Assembly (NCBI RefSeq): GCF_019192965.1
Contig: NZ_JAHTKU010000008.1
Span: forward strand, 186,001-250,000
DNA from: Nocardioides daeguensis
GTDB lineage: Bacteria > Actinomycetota > Actinomycetes > Propionibacteriales > Nocardioidaceae
Length of the DNA stretch: 64,000 nucleotides
Direction of reading: 5' to 3'
The translations under genes were made by a program, and so were the position numbers. The notes beneath the pieces are model-generated. The model was given only the letters and a program-made list of their open reading frames with translations. It did no database searches and was not told the origin of the DNA. This document shows, piece by piece, positions 1 to 7,999 of this stretch. Positions within the stretch are counted from its first letter, which is position 1; the number at the start of each line of letters is the position of its first letter.

Positions 1-827
<827 letters not shown>

Positions 828-831
<4 letters not shown>

Positions 832-1394
832 TGGATGCGCACCTCGTCCTCGCCGTCGGTTTCGACCAGCCGCAGGCTGACCCGCTCGCTGCGCGCGGTC
901 GGCAGGTTCTTGCCGACGTGGTCGGCACGGATCGGCAGCTCCCGGTGGCCGCGGTCGACCAGCACAGCCAGCCGTACGACGGCCGGCCGGCCCAGGTCCG
1001 AGAGCGCGTCGAGCGCGGCCCGGATGGTGCGCCCGGAGTAGAGCACGTCGTCGACCAGCACGACCGTCTTCCCGTCGATGCCGCCGGGCGGCACCTGGGT
1101 GCGGTGCGGCGCACGGGTCGGGTTCGAGCGCAGGTCGTCGCGGTACATGGTGACGTCGAGCTCGCCGGTGGCGACCGTCGTACCCTCGACCTGGGCGATG
1201 TTGTCGGCCAGACGCCGGGCCAGCGGGACGCCGCGGGTGTGGAGCCCGAGAAGAAGAAGATCCTCGGCGCCCTTGTTGCGCTCGAGGATCTCGTGGGAGA
1301 TACGGATCAACGCCCGGCTGATGTCGCCGGCGTCGAGAACGACCCGGCCGCCGTCGGCGCCATCGTGGGCCTTCGTGGTCTGCTGTGCAGGCAA
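828..1394 (-). CDS. pyrR: bifunctional pyr operon regulator / uracil phosphoribosyltransferase PyrR
   Basis: UMP-sensing RNA-binding repressor of pyrimidine genes with uracil phosphoribosyltransferase activity. 188 aa. The PRPP-binding motif [13 protein letters not shown] is clear near residue 110, and [13 protein letters not shown] near residue 50 is typical. I place the start at TTG 1394 ([11 protein letters not shown]), 10 nt after a GGAGGG ribosome site; the open frame extends further upstream, but that part is only leader read as protein. A plausible promoter -10, TAAGGT at 1464-1459, lies about 65 nt upstream. Followed by pyrB with a 4-nt overlap. The TTG start sits just after a PyrR-binding leader (1409-1441), which suggests autogenous translational control. 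Confidence 0.93.
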
Positions 1395-1408
1395 GGCTGA
1401 ACGGCCCT

Positions 1409-1441
1409 CCTTCTCCGCCTCACGGGACGGCTCGTTAAAGG
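1409..1441 (-). promoter_or_regulatory. PyrR-binding RNA element in the pyrR leader
   Basis: The minus-strand RNA reads CCTTTAACGAGCCGTCCC followed by GTGAGGCGGAGAAGG. The conserved features of PyrR binding loops (family known from Bacillus and mycobacterial pyr leaders) are present: the UUUAAC side, the GUCCnGUGAGGC loop and the closing CCUU/AAGG stem. The 3' arm runs into the GGAGGG ribosome site of pyrR, so PyrR-UMP binding would be expected to hide the site and repress translation rather than drive attenuation. Seen: the motif and the overlap. Inferred: the mechanism. Confidence 0.85.
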
Positions 1442-1550
1442 ATGTCGAACTGCGGCTCACCTTACCCGCTGCGGCGGCCCGGGGGCGAACCGGGATCGGT
1501 GTGCTGCGGGACACCGCGGTTGCGGCGACGGTGGGTGCGGCTCGGGCCCT

Positions 1551-1616
1551 GCGGTTTGGTCCCAAACCGCAACATTTCGGGCCCTCGGCGTGCGGTTCGT
1601 GCCCAATCGGCGACGA
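1551..1616 (+). repeat. dispersed paired-dyad intergenic repeat, copy A
   Basis: A perfect 20-bp dyad (GCGGTTTGG, centre TC, CCAAACCGC) is followed by exactly 20 nt of less conserved sequence and then TGCGGTTCGTGCCCAATCGG, a degenerate form of the same dyad. Copies B (1938-2003) and C (4817-4878, opposite orientation) have the same architecture and the same 20-nt spacer. Copy A lies between the csbD terminator and the pyrR promoter. No other gene is seen in 1395-1680. Confidence 0.85.
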
Positions 1617-1636
1617 CGGAGCGCCCCGCACAGACC

Positions 1637-1665
1637 GGAGGGACCCGGCATCGCCGGGTCCCTCC
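1637..1665 (-). terminator. csbD terminator hairpin
   Basis: Perfect 13-bp stem GGAGGGACCCGGC / GCCGGGTCCCTCC with a 3-nt loop, beginning 15 nt after the csbD stop. It has no U tract, as is common in high-GC actinobacteria. It separates csbD from pyrR. Confidence 0.8.
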
Positions 1666-1680
1666 ACGCATCGACAGGTC

Positions 1681-1851
1681 CTACTTGAAGGCGTCCTTCA
1701 CCTTCTCGCCGGCCTGCTTCAGGTTGCCCTTGGCCTTGTCGGCCTTGCCCTCCGCCTCGAGGTCCTCGTCGTCGGTGGCCTTGCCGGCCGCCTCCTTGGC
1801 CTTGCCGGCCATCTCCTCGGTCTTGTTGCTCAGCTTGTCGTCGAGACCCAT
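1681..1851 (-). CDS. CsbD-like small stress protein
   Basis: 56-aa, highly charged, Cys-free protein starting [20 protein letters not shown] and ending [12 protein letters not shown]. The repeated Gly-Lys-Ala-(Lys/Asp) pattern and length match the CsbD family (in Bacillus a sigma-B-dependent general-stress protein; biochemical role unknown). An ATG preceded by GAGAGGAG at 7-8 nt fixes the start. Too short for many gene finders. It is a single-gene transcription unit with its own terminator, and it is bracketed by direct copies A and B of the intergenic repeat. Confidence 0.85.
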   Translation of the reverse strand: MGLDDKLSNKTEEMAGKAKEAAGKATDDEDLEAEGKADKAKGNLKQAGEKVKDAFK

Positions 1852-1937
1852 CGTGGGCTCCTCTCGTCGTCGGTCTGCTGACCGGCCGGAGGTACCCGCC
1901 GCCGCTGCGTCGAGACGGGGTGGCGGTCACGGACGTT

Positions 1938-2003
1938 GCGGTTTGGTCCCAAACCGCAACGTTCGGCCCCTTCGGCATGCGGTTTGTGGCCAATCGACGA
2001 TGC
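1938..2003 (+). repeat. dispersed paired-dyad intergenic repeat, copy B
   Basis: The 20-bp dyad is identical to copy A, with the same 20-nt spacing to TGCGGTTTGTGGCCAATCGA (21 of 26 positions shared with copy A in this half). It has the same orientation as copy A, so csbD lies between direct repeats 387 bp apart. It occupies the gap 1852-2130 between csbD and the EspI-like gene; nothing else coding is seen there. Confidence 0.85.
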
Positions 2004-2130
2004 GAGACGGGTCCGTGCGCACGCCGTTCGTCTTCGTTCGTCAACTCGTCAGGTCGCGGTCGCTGCGCTCGGGGTCGGCGTCCGGGCCCGGCGGAGTCGC
2101 CGCACGCTGGACGCCCGCAGCCGAGCGGAC

Positions 2131-3333
2131 CTACAGCGCCGTCGCCATCGCGGCGCACGCCCGCAGCCACGACCTCCGGGTCTCGGCGGACAGCTGGGCG
2201 TACGGGACCACCGAGCCGGAGACCAGGACTGGGTCGTAGGGGACGCGGTAGACGCCACGGGTGCGCTGCTCGTAGACCTGCACCAGGTCGCGCGCGAGAG
2301 CCTCGTCGACCTTCGGGCTCGGGTCGGACAGCACGGTGAGCGTCTTGTACTTGAGATTCTCGTGGCCCGCGTCCTGCAGCGCATCGAGCATCCACAACCC
2401 GCTGTAGCCGGTGTCCTCGCGCACGGTGCTGGTGACGACGAGCAGGTCGGCGGCGCCGGCTGCGGCGAGCCAGTTCTCGGCCCTCAGGTTGTTGCCGGTG
2501 TCGATCAGCAGGATCCGGTAGAAGCGCTCGAGCAGCGCGTGCACCTCGGCGAAGTCGGTGGCGTGGATGACGCCGGTGACGTCGGGACGCTCGTCGGAGG
2601 CGAGGACGTCGAAGTGGGCGTCGCCCTGGGAGCGGACGAAGGCGCCGAGGTCGCCGATCCGGGACTGGTAGACGTCCTTGAACCGACCGAGGTCCTCGAG
2701 CAGCTCCCGGGTGGTGTTGCGATGCGATCCGCGGGCGCCGCGGATTCCGAGCGTGCCACGGGTCTCGTTGTTGTCCCACGCGACCACCCCGCCGCCGCGA
2801 ACGGTGCCGAAGGTGTGGCCGGCCGCCAGCACGCCGGTCGTCTTGGCCGCACCGCCCTTCGGGTTGACGAACGCGATCGTGCGCGGGCCGTCGAAGTCCT
2901 TCTGGATCGAGGCCCGGTCGGCCTCGTACGAGCGCTCCGCGGCGCCCATCGCCGGGTTGATCAGACCGCCGCTCCAGCGACGAACCCGACCGCGCCACCC
3001 CCACGTCGCCGGGCCGAGCGTCGTCTCGCGGTCCCGGCGGTCGAGGAAATCGGTCGCCGTCATGAAGCGGCGGGGCTCCACGGGCGCCGTGTGCGCAGCA
3101 GGTACGGCGGCAGCAGGCGCCGCCCCCGAAGGCAGGCTCGTCGGCGAGCTCGTCGGCGGCGGGCCCAGCGGCACACCCGGCAAGCTCGTGGCACCCGCAG
3201 ACCCACCCACTGGGGGCGGCGGACCCACCGGAGGCGGCGGGACGACGGGCGGGCCGGCGGGCGGCGGACCGAGCGGGTCCGTGAGCGGGTCGGACAGATG
3301 AGCGGTCAAGGGGTCGATCGACGAGTGACTCAC
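2131..3333 (-). CDS. EspI-like MinD/ParA-family ATPase with proline-rich N-terminus
   Basis: 400 aa. Residues 1-90 are low-complexity Pro/Gly/Ala with repeated PPP/PPVG blocks. A GGLINPAMGAAE segment near residue 120 precedes the nucleotide-binding fold, as in mycobacterial EspI (Rv3876). The P-loop is NPKGGAAKTTG near residue 157: the Gly normally before the Lys in the deviant Walker A (KGGxGKT) is Ala here. Walker B-like ILLIDTGNN follows near residue 258. EspI proteins belong to type VII secretion loci, but no EccC, EsxA/B or mycosin gene is near, so the role is open. A ParA-like cargo or partition ATPase is the alternative. Start: ATG 3333, supported by the family layout only. Confidence 0.75.
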   Translation of the reverse strand: MSHSSIDPLTAHLSDPLTDPLGPPPAGPPVVPPPPVGPPPPVGGSAGATSLPGVPLGPPPTSSPTSLPSGAAPAAAVPAAHTAPVEPRRFMTATDFLDRRDRETTLGPATWGWRGRVRRWSGGLINPAMGAAERSYEADRASIQKDFDGPRTIAFVNPKGGAAKTTGVLAAGHTFGTVRGGGVVAWDNNETRGTLGIRGARGSHRNTTRELLEDLGRFKDVYQSRIGDLGAFVRSQGDAHFDVLASDERPDVTGVIHATDFAEVHALLERFYRILLIDTGNNLRAENWLAAAGAADLLVVTSTVREDTGYSGLWMLDALQDAGHENLKYKTLTVLSDPSPKVDEALARDLVQVYEQRTRGVYRVPYDPVLVSGSVVPYAQLSAETRRSWLRACAAMATAL

Positions 3334-3387
3334 GAGTACCTCCGAGATAGGCAGCGGTCGTCGGCCAACCTACCCCGGGCGCCGCGC

Positions 3388-4767
3388 TCACGACACGGCG
3401 GAAAGTGCGGTCTCGATCGCCCTGTGGAAAGTGGGGTACGCGAAGTGCATGCCGCGCAGGGTGGCCAGCGGGATCTCGGCGTGGACGGCCGCCACGAGCA
3501 TGCCGATGATCTCGCCACCGGCCGGCCCGACGGCGCTCGCGCCGACCAGGACGTCGCGGTCGAGGTCGGCGACGACCTTGATCAGCCCGTCGTTCCCGGC
3601 CTTGTGGATCCAGCCCCGGCTCGACTCGGGCAGCGCGGCGATGCCCACGCCGACACGCAGGCCCGCTTCCCGGGCCTGCTGCTCGGTCAGCCCGACCGAG
3701 CCGACCTCGGGGTCGGTGAAGGTCGCCCGCGAGACCGCGCGGTAGTCGGCCCGGGGCTTGCCGTCACCGCAGAGGTCTCGCAGGGCGATGTCCGCCTGGT
3801 ACATCGACATGTGGGTGAACGCGCCCTTGCCGGTGATGTCGCCGATCGCCCACAGCCCGTCGACACCCTTGACCCGCATCCGCTTGGTGACCCTGATCGC
3901 GCGCGTCGACGGGTCCAGCCCCACCGTCTCGAGGCCCACGTCCCCGAGGTTGGTACGGCGCCCGGCTGCGACGAGCAGCGCCTGCGCGCCGACCGACGTA
4001 CCGTCGGCGAGGCCGATGGTGAACGCCTCCTCGTAGGCGACGGCGGTGACGCCGACACCCGTGCGGACCACAATGCCGTCGGCCTCCATCGACCGTCGGA
4101 CCACGTCGCTGGCCTCGGGCTCCTCCGGGCCGAGGATCCGGTCGAACGCCTCGATCACGCTCACCTCGACGCCGAACCGGGCGAACGCCTGCGCGAGCTC
4201 GCAGCCGATCGCGCCGCCGCCGAGGACGGCCAGGCTGCGCGGCAGGTCGCGAACCCGGACCGCGTCACGATTGGTCCAGTACGGCGTTCCGGCCAGGCCG
4301 GCGATGGGCGGGACGGCAGGCTCGGTGCCGGTGTTGAGAACGACGCCGCGTCGTACGCTCACCCCGACCTCGCCGTCGTCGGTGGCCACCACGACCCGTC
4401 CGGGTCCGTCGAGCCGGCCGTGCCCGCGCACGAACCGCACGCCGGCCTTCTCCAGCCGCTCGACGGCGACCTTGTCGTCCCAGTCGTCGGTGGCCTCGTC
4501 GCGGATCCGGTCGGCGACGGTCGTCCAGTCGGGGCGGACGTCGGTGACGCCGCCCAGCACCGGCACGCGCCGGGCCTCGGCGAGCGCGTCGGCGGCGCGG
4601 ATCATCATCTTGGACGGGATGCACCCGTAGTACGGACACTCGCCCCCGACGAGCCGGCGGTCGACCCCCACCACCGAGAGTCCGGCCCGGGCCAACGAGG
4701 CGGCGAGGTGCTCACCTCCGGGCCCGAGCCCGATGACGACGACGTCGGCTTCCAGCTGGCCTGTCAT
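3388..4767 (-). CDS. pyridine nucleotide-disulfide oxidoreductase (dihydrolipoamide dehydrogenase / mercuric reductase type)
   Basis: 459 aa. N-terminal FAD dinucleotide fold VVVIGLGPGGEHLA; redox-active disulfide in GGECPYYGCIPSK near residue 42, with a Cys-x4-Cys spacing; NAD(P) fold LAVLGGGAIGCELA near residue 170; second FAD motif GLWAIGDITGKGAF near residue 300; C-terminal dimerisation domain with Arg-Ala-Thr-Phe-Thr-Asp-Pro-Glu. The C-terminus shows SFHRAIE-type TFHRAIE in place of the His-x4-Glu catalytic pair of true lipoamide dehydrogenases (H-P-T style), so the substrate may be different. No E1/E2 genes are nearby. ATG 4767 is chosen because the protein then begins six residues before the FAD fold. 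Confidence 0.85.
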   Translation of the reverse strand: MTGQLEADVVVIGLGPGGEHLAASLARAGLSVVGVDRRLVGGECPYYGCIPSKMMIRAADALAEARRVPVLGGVTDVRPDWTTVADRIRDEATDDWDDKVAVERLEKAGVRFVRGHGRLDGPGRVVVATDDGEVGVSVRRGVVLNTGTEPAVPPIAGLAGTPYWTNRDAVRVRDLPRSLAVLGGGAIGCELAQAFARFGVEVSVIEAFDRILGPEEPEASDVVRRSMEADGIVVRTGVGVTAVAYEEAFTIGLADGTSVGAQALLVAAGRRTNLGDVGLETVGLDPSTRAIRVTKRMRVKGVDGLWAIGDITGKGAFTHMSMYQADIALRDLCGDGKPRADYRAVSRATFTDPEVGSVGLTEQQAREAGLRVGVGIAALPESSRGWIHKAGNDGLIKVVADLDRDVLVGASAVGPAGGEIIGMLVAAVHAEIPLATLRGMHFAYPTFHRAIETALSAVS

Positions 4768-4816
4768 GGCGCCACACTGGCACACCCCGCAAGGCGGCGA
4801 CCAGCATCACCTGGCG

Positions 4817-4878
4817 CGTCGATTGGGCACGAACCGCAGCGACACGCCGAGGAATCACACGGTTTGGTCCCAAACCGC
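4817..4878 (-). repeat. dispersed paired-dyad intergenic repeat, copy C
   Basis: Inverted relative to copies A and B. Read on the minus strand it is the 20-bp dyad (one arm base changed), 20 nt, then TGCGGTTCGTGCCCAATCGA. It fills the gap between the nusB stop and the start of the flavoprotein gene, so it could also act as the nusB terminator. Confidence 0.8.
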
Positions 4879-4884
4879 AACAGG

Positions 4885-5292
4885 TCAGACCAGCGAGGAC
4901 TTCTTGCGCTGGATCGCCCCGAGCACGCCGTTGACGAACGCGGGCGACTCGTCGGTGGACAGCTCGCGGACCAGGCTCATCGCCTCGGTCACGGCGACGG
5001 TGTCGGGCACGTCGTCGGCCCAGAGCAGCTCCCAGACGCCGATCCGGAGCACGTTGCGGTCGACCGCGGGCATCCGGGTCAGGCTCCAGTCGGTGGAGAA
5101 CTCCTCGAGCACCTCGTCGATCCGCGCGCGGTGCTCGGTGACGCCGCGCACGAGGACGGAGGTGTAGGGGTTCGCCGGGGCCTCGCCCTCGGCGGTGACC
5201 CGCTCGAGCGCCTCGACGCCCGTCTCGCCGCGCAGGTCGGCGGCGTAGAGGACGTCGAGGGCGCGCTTGCGGGCCTTGGTCCGGGCTCCCAC
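4885..5292 (-). CDS. nusB: transcription antitermination factor NusB
   Basis: 135 aa, all-helical RNA-binding partner of NusE (S10) in antitermination of rRNA operons. Family signatures: N-terminal basic ARTKARKRALDVLYAADL, central MPAVDRNVLRIGVWELL, C-terminal FVNGVLGAI. GTG start 8 nt after the efp stop, with no strong ribosome site of its own, so translation is probably coupled to efp. The efp-nusB order is widespread in actinobacteria. Confidence 0.95.
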   Translation of the reverse strand: MGARTKARKRALDVLYAADLRGETGVEALERVTAEGEAPANPYTSVLVRGVTEHRARIDEVLEEFSTDWSLTRMPAVDRNVLRIGVWELLWADDVPDTVAVTEAMSLVRELSTDESPAFVNGVLGAIQRKKSSLV

Positions 5293-5300
5293 GAGTGGAA

Positions 5301-5867
5301 TCAGCCCTTCACGCGCGACAGGTACGAGCCGCCGTCGCGGGTGTCGACCTTGATCTTCTCGCCCTGCTCGATGAACAGCGGGACCTGGATCTCGGCGCCG
5401 GTCTCGAGCGTGGCGGGCTTGGTGCGGCCGGTGGCGGAGTCGCCGACGACGCCGGGCTCGGTGTAGGAGACGACGAGCTCGACCGAGGCCGGCATCTCGA
5501 TGAAGAGCACGCGGCCCTCGTTGGTGGCCACGATGACCTCCTGGTTCTCCAGGAGGAAGCCGGCGGCGGTGCCGACGATGGCCGGGTCGACCTCGATCTG
5601 GTCGTAGTCCTGGACGTCCATGAACACGAAGTTGGTGCCGTCGTTGTAGAGGTACTGGAACGAGCGGCGGTCGACCGTGGCGGTCTCGACCTTGGTGCCG
5701 GCGTTGAAGGTCTTGTCGACGTTCTTGCCCGACTCGACGTGCTTGAGCTTGGTACGGACGAACGCGGGGCCCTTGCCCGGCTTCACGTGCTGGAACTCCA
5801 CCACCTGCCAGAGCTGGCCCTCCAGGTTGAGAACCATGCCGTTCTTGAGGTCGTTCGTGGTTGCCAT
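5301..5867 (-). CDS. efp: translation elongation factor P
   Basis: 188 aa, standard length; relieves ribosome stalling at polyproline stretches. Three beta-barrel domains are readable. The domain I tip loop is KPGKGPAF with Lys32. In actinobacteria this Pro-Gly-Lys-Gly-Pro loop has been reported to work without lysine modification, and no epmA/epmB-type gene is in the window. AAGAAGG lies 9-10 nt before ATG 5867. A 73-nt gap separates it from aroQ, so efp may have its own promoter as well as read-through from the aro genes. Confidence 0.96.
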   Translation of the reverse strand: MATTNDLKNGMVLNLEGQLWQVVEFQHVKPGKGPAFVRTKLKHVESGKNVDKTFNAGTKVETATVDRRSFQYLYNDGTNFVFMDVQDYDQIEVDPAIVGTAAGFLLENQEVIVATNEGRVLFIEMPASVELVVSYTEPGVVGDSATGRTKPATLETGAEIQVPLFIEQGEKIKVDTRDGGSYLSRVKG

Positions 5868-5940
5868 GCGCGTCAGCCTTCTTTACAGATGTCCAAGATC
5901 AGGGAGGCACCGGCAGCGAGGACCGGGCCAGCGGTCGAGT

Positions 5941-6378
5941 CTAGTGGGCGCCCCGTGCTGCGATGAATTCGAGCGCCTGGCGATAGCCGTCGATACCCTG
6001 CCCGGAGATCGTGGCGGCAGCGTGCGGCTCGACGTACGACGTGTGCCGGAACTGCTCCGGACGCTGCTTGGGCTCGGAGATGTGCACCTCGACCAGCGGG
6101 GCGGTCAGCTGGGCGCAGGCGTCGTAGAGGGCCAGCGAGTAGTGGGTCCAGGCCGCGGCGTTGAGCACCACCGGCGTCTCCTCGTCGGCGGCGCGGTTGA
6201 GCCGGTCGAGCAGCTCTCCCTCGTGGTTGGTCTGCCGCACCTCGACCTCGAGCCCCAGCCCGCTGCCCCACTCGACGCACAGCGCGGCGAGCTCGTCGTG
6301 GGTGGTGTGCCCGTAGATCTCCGGCTGGCGTCGTCCCAGCCGCCCGAGGTTGGGGCCGTTGAGGACCAGGACCTTCAC
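5941..6378 (-). CDS. aroQ: type II 3-dehydroquinate dehydratase
   Basis: Third step of the shikimate pathway (3-dehydroquinate to 3-dehydroshikimate), dodecameric cytoplasmic enzyme. 145 aa from GTG 6378: NGPNLGRLGRRQPEIYG holds the catalytic Tyr, NAAAWTHYS the substrate-binding Asn-Ala-x-x-x-Thr-His-x-Ser, EVHIS the catalytic His region. Instead of the common NIHARE it continues SEPKQRPEQFRHTS, a variant form of the lid-proximal segment. The GTG overlaps the aroB stop by 4 nt (GTGA). Confidence 0.94.
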   Translation of the reverse strand: MKVLVLNGPNLGRLGRRQPEIYGHTTHDELAALCVEWGSGLGLEVEVRQTNHEGELLDRLNRAADEETPVVLNAAAWTHYSLALYDACAQLTAPLVEVHISEPKQRPEQFRHTSYVEPHAAATISGQGIDGYRQALEFIAARGAH

Positions 6379-7478
6379 GCCGCACCGCCGCTGATCGCGG
6401 CGTACGCCGAGCGCAGGTCGTCCTCGGAGGGCCCGGCGAGCACGACCGGCCGGGCGAGGTCCTCGAGGACCACGAAGCGCAGCTGGTTGCCGCGGGCCTT
6501 CTTGTCGACCCTCATCGTGGCGAGCAGGGTGTCGAAGTCGGCGCCGTTCCAGGTGGTCGGCAGCCCGACCCGGCCGAACGCGGCCCGGTGACGGGCGACC
6601 AGCTCGGGCGACAACCCACCGGCGCGGGCGGCCAGCTCGGCGACGTACACGCAGCCCAGCGCCACGGCCTCGCCGTGCCGGATGGAGTAGTCGGTGGCCT
6701 TCTCGATGGCGTGGGCGAGGGTGTGGCCGTAGTTGAGGACCTCGCGGCCGGGGTGGCCGTCGACTCCCCCGGTCTCCTTGAGGTCGCCGGCGACGACGTC
6801 GGCCTTGACCCGGATCGCGCGCTCGACCAGCTCCCGCAGCACCGGCGAGTCCGGGGTGAGCGCGTCCGGCTCGGTCTCCTCGACCAGCTCGAGGATCCGC
6901 GGGTCGGCGATGAAGCCGCACTTGACGACCTCGCCGAGGCCGGCGACGACCTCGGCCCGCGGCAGGGTCTCGAGCAGCGCGAGGTCGCACAGGACGCCGG
7001 CCGGCTCGTGGAAGGAGCCGACCAGGTTCTTGCCGGCGGGGGTGTTGATACCGGTCTTGCCGCCGACCGCGGCGTCGACCATGGCGAGCACGGTGGTCGG
7101 GACGTGGACCACGGCGACGCCGCGCAGCCAGGTGGCCGCGACGAACCCGCCGAGATCGGTGGTCGCGCCGCCGCCGAGGGTGACGACGGCGTCGGAGCGG
7201 GTGAAGCCCTCCTCGCCGAGCGACTCCCAGCAGGCCGCGGCGACCTCCCAGTTCTTCGCCTCCTCGCCGTCGGGGACCTGCAGCACAACGACGTCGAGGC
7301 CCTCGAGCAGGTCGGCGAAGGGCTCGAGCAGGTCCTCGAGCGACTCCGGGGTGATGATCGCGACCCGCTGGACACCGGCGGGCAGCAGGCCGCGCAGGCG
7401 GTCGAGGACACCGTGGCCGACCACGACGTCGTACGGCCCGGCGGCGGTCACCGGGATGACGGTGGGCTGATCGGTCAT
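6375..7478 (-). CDS. aroB: 3-dehydroquinate synthase
   Basis: Second step of the shikimate pathway (DAHP to 3-dehydroquinate), NAD- and metal-dependent. 367 aa, normal length. GGGATTDLGGFVAATWLRG and VPTTVLAMVDAAVGGKTGIN mark the nucleotide/substrate region (residues 100-160), GLGEVVKCG near 185, and LNYGHTLAHAIE near 250 carries metal-ligand histidines. ATG 7478 overlaps the aroK stop by 4 nt and the 3' end overlaps aroQ by 4 nt. Confidence 0.97.
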   Translation of the reverse strand: MTDQPTVIPVTAAGPYDVVVGHGVLDRLRGLLPAGVQRVAIITPESLEDLLEPFADLLEGLDVVVLQVPDGEEAKNWEVAAACWESLGEEGFTRSDAVVTLGGGATTDLGGFVAATWLRGVAVVHVPTTVLAMVDAAVGGKTGINTPAGKNLVGSFHEPAGVLCDLALLETLPRAEVVAGLGEVVKCGFIADPRILELVEETEPDALTPDSPVLRELVERAIRVKADVVAGDLKETGGVDGHPGREVLNYGHTLAHAIEKATDYSIRHGEAVALGCVYVAELAARAGGLSPELVARHRAAFGRVGLPTTWNGADFDTLLATMRVDKKARGNQLRFVVLEDLARPVVLAGPSEDDLRSAYAAISGGAA

Positions 7479-7999
7479 GGCGTGTCTCCCTGCAGGGCGG
7501 TGACGATCTCGGCGGCGATCTCGGCGGGTTCGCGGCCGTCGGTGTCGACGGTGATCCGGGCCAGGCCGGCGTAGATCGGGGTGCGCTCGTCGAGGAGCTG
7601 CTTGACCCGGGCGCGAACGTTGCCGAGCAGGAGCGGGCGTCCCGTGCCGAGGCCGACCCGCTTGACGGCCTCGGCGAGCCCGACGCGCAGGAAGACGACC
7701 TGGTGGGCAGCCAGCAGGGACCGGGTCGACGGGTCGAGGACCGCGCCGCCGCCGAGCGAGAGGACGCCGGCCTGCTCCTCGAGCGCCCGGGCGACCGTGG
7801 TCCGTTCGAGCGCACGGAAGGCGGCCTCGCCGTCCTCGACGAAGATGTCCTGGACGGCCTTGCCCTGCTGCTCCTCGATCAGCTCGTCGGTGTCGGCGAA
7901 CCCGACGCCCAGCCGCTCGGCGAGCAGCCGGCCGACCGTGGTCTTGCCAGCACCCATGGTGCCGATCAGGACCGCGCGCGGCGCACCCGCTCCGGTCAC
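7475..7999 (-). CDS. aroK: shikimate kinase
   Basis: ATP-dependent phosphorylation of shikimate. 174 aa from GTG 7999. Walker [16 protein letters not shown] near residue 12, shikimate-binding DTDELIE and FRALE, GGGAV near residue 80, lid Arg in GRPLLL. Coupled on both sides by 4-nt overlaps (GTGA with aroC, ATGA with aroB). The ORF continues upstream of the GTG only as antisense-frame noise over aroC. Confidence 0.96.
   Translation of the reverse strand: MTGAGAPRAVLIGTMGAGKTTVGRLLAERLGVGFADTDELIEEQQGKAVQDIFVEDGEAAFRALERTTVARALEEQAGVLSLGGGAVLDPSTRSLLAAHQVVFLRVGLAEAVKRVGLGTGRPLLLGNVRARVKQLLDERTPIYAGLARITVDTDGREPAEIAAEIVTALQGDTP

Noticed and set aside
1395..1667. N-terminal extension of pyrR to 279 residues
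   Set aside because: It would translate the PyrR-binding leader and part of repeat A; the family length and the GGAGGG/TTG start fit 188 residues.
1936..5466. A 1176-codon plus-strand open frame, and similar long frames such as 11816-15322, 47791-51024 and 51148-54717
   Set aside because: They lie antisense to well-identified genes (flavoprotein, nusB, alaS, thrS, secreted protein), have Arg/Ala/Gly/Val-dominated composition without domains, and arise from the lack of stop codons in very high-GC DNA.
5941..7815. A 624-residue frame covering aroB and aroQ
   Set aside because: The aroB part is out of frame and meaningless; only the last 145 residues from GTG 6378 are the dehydratase.
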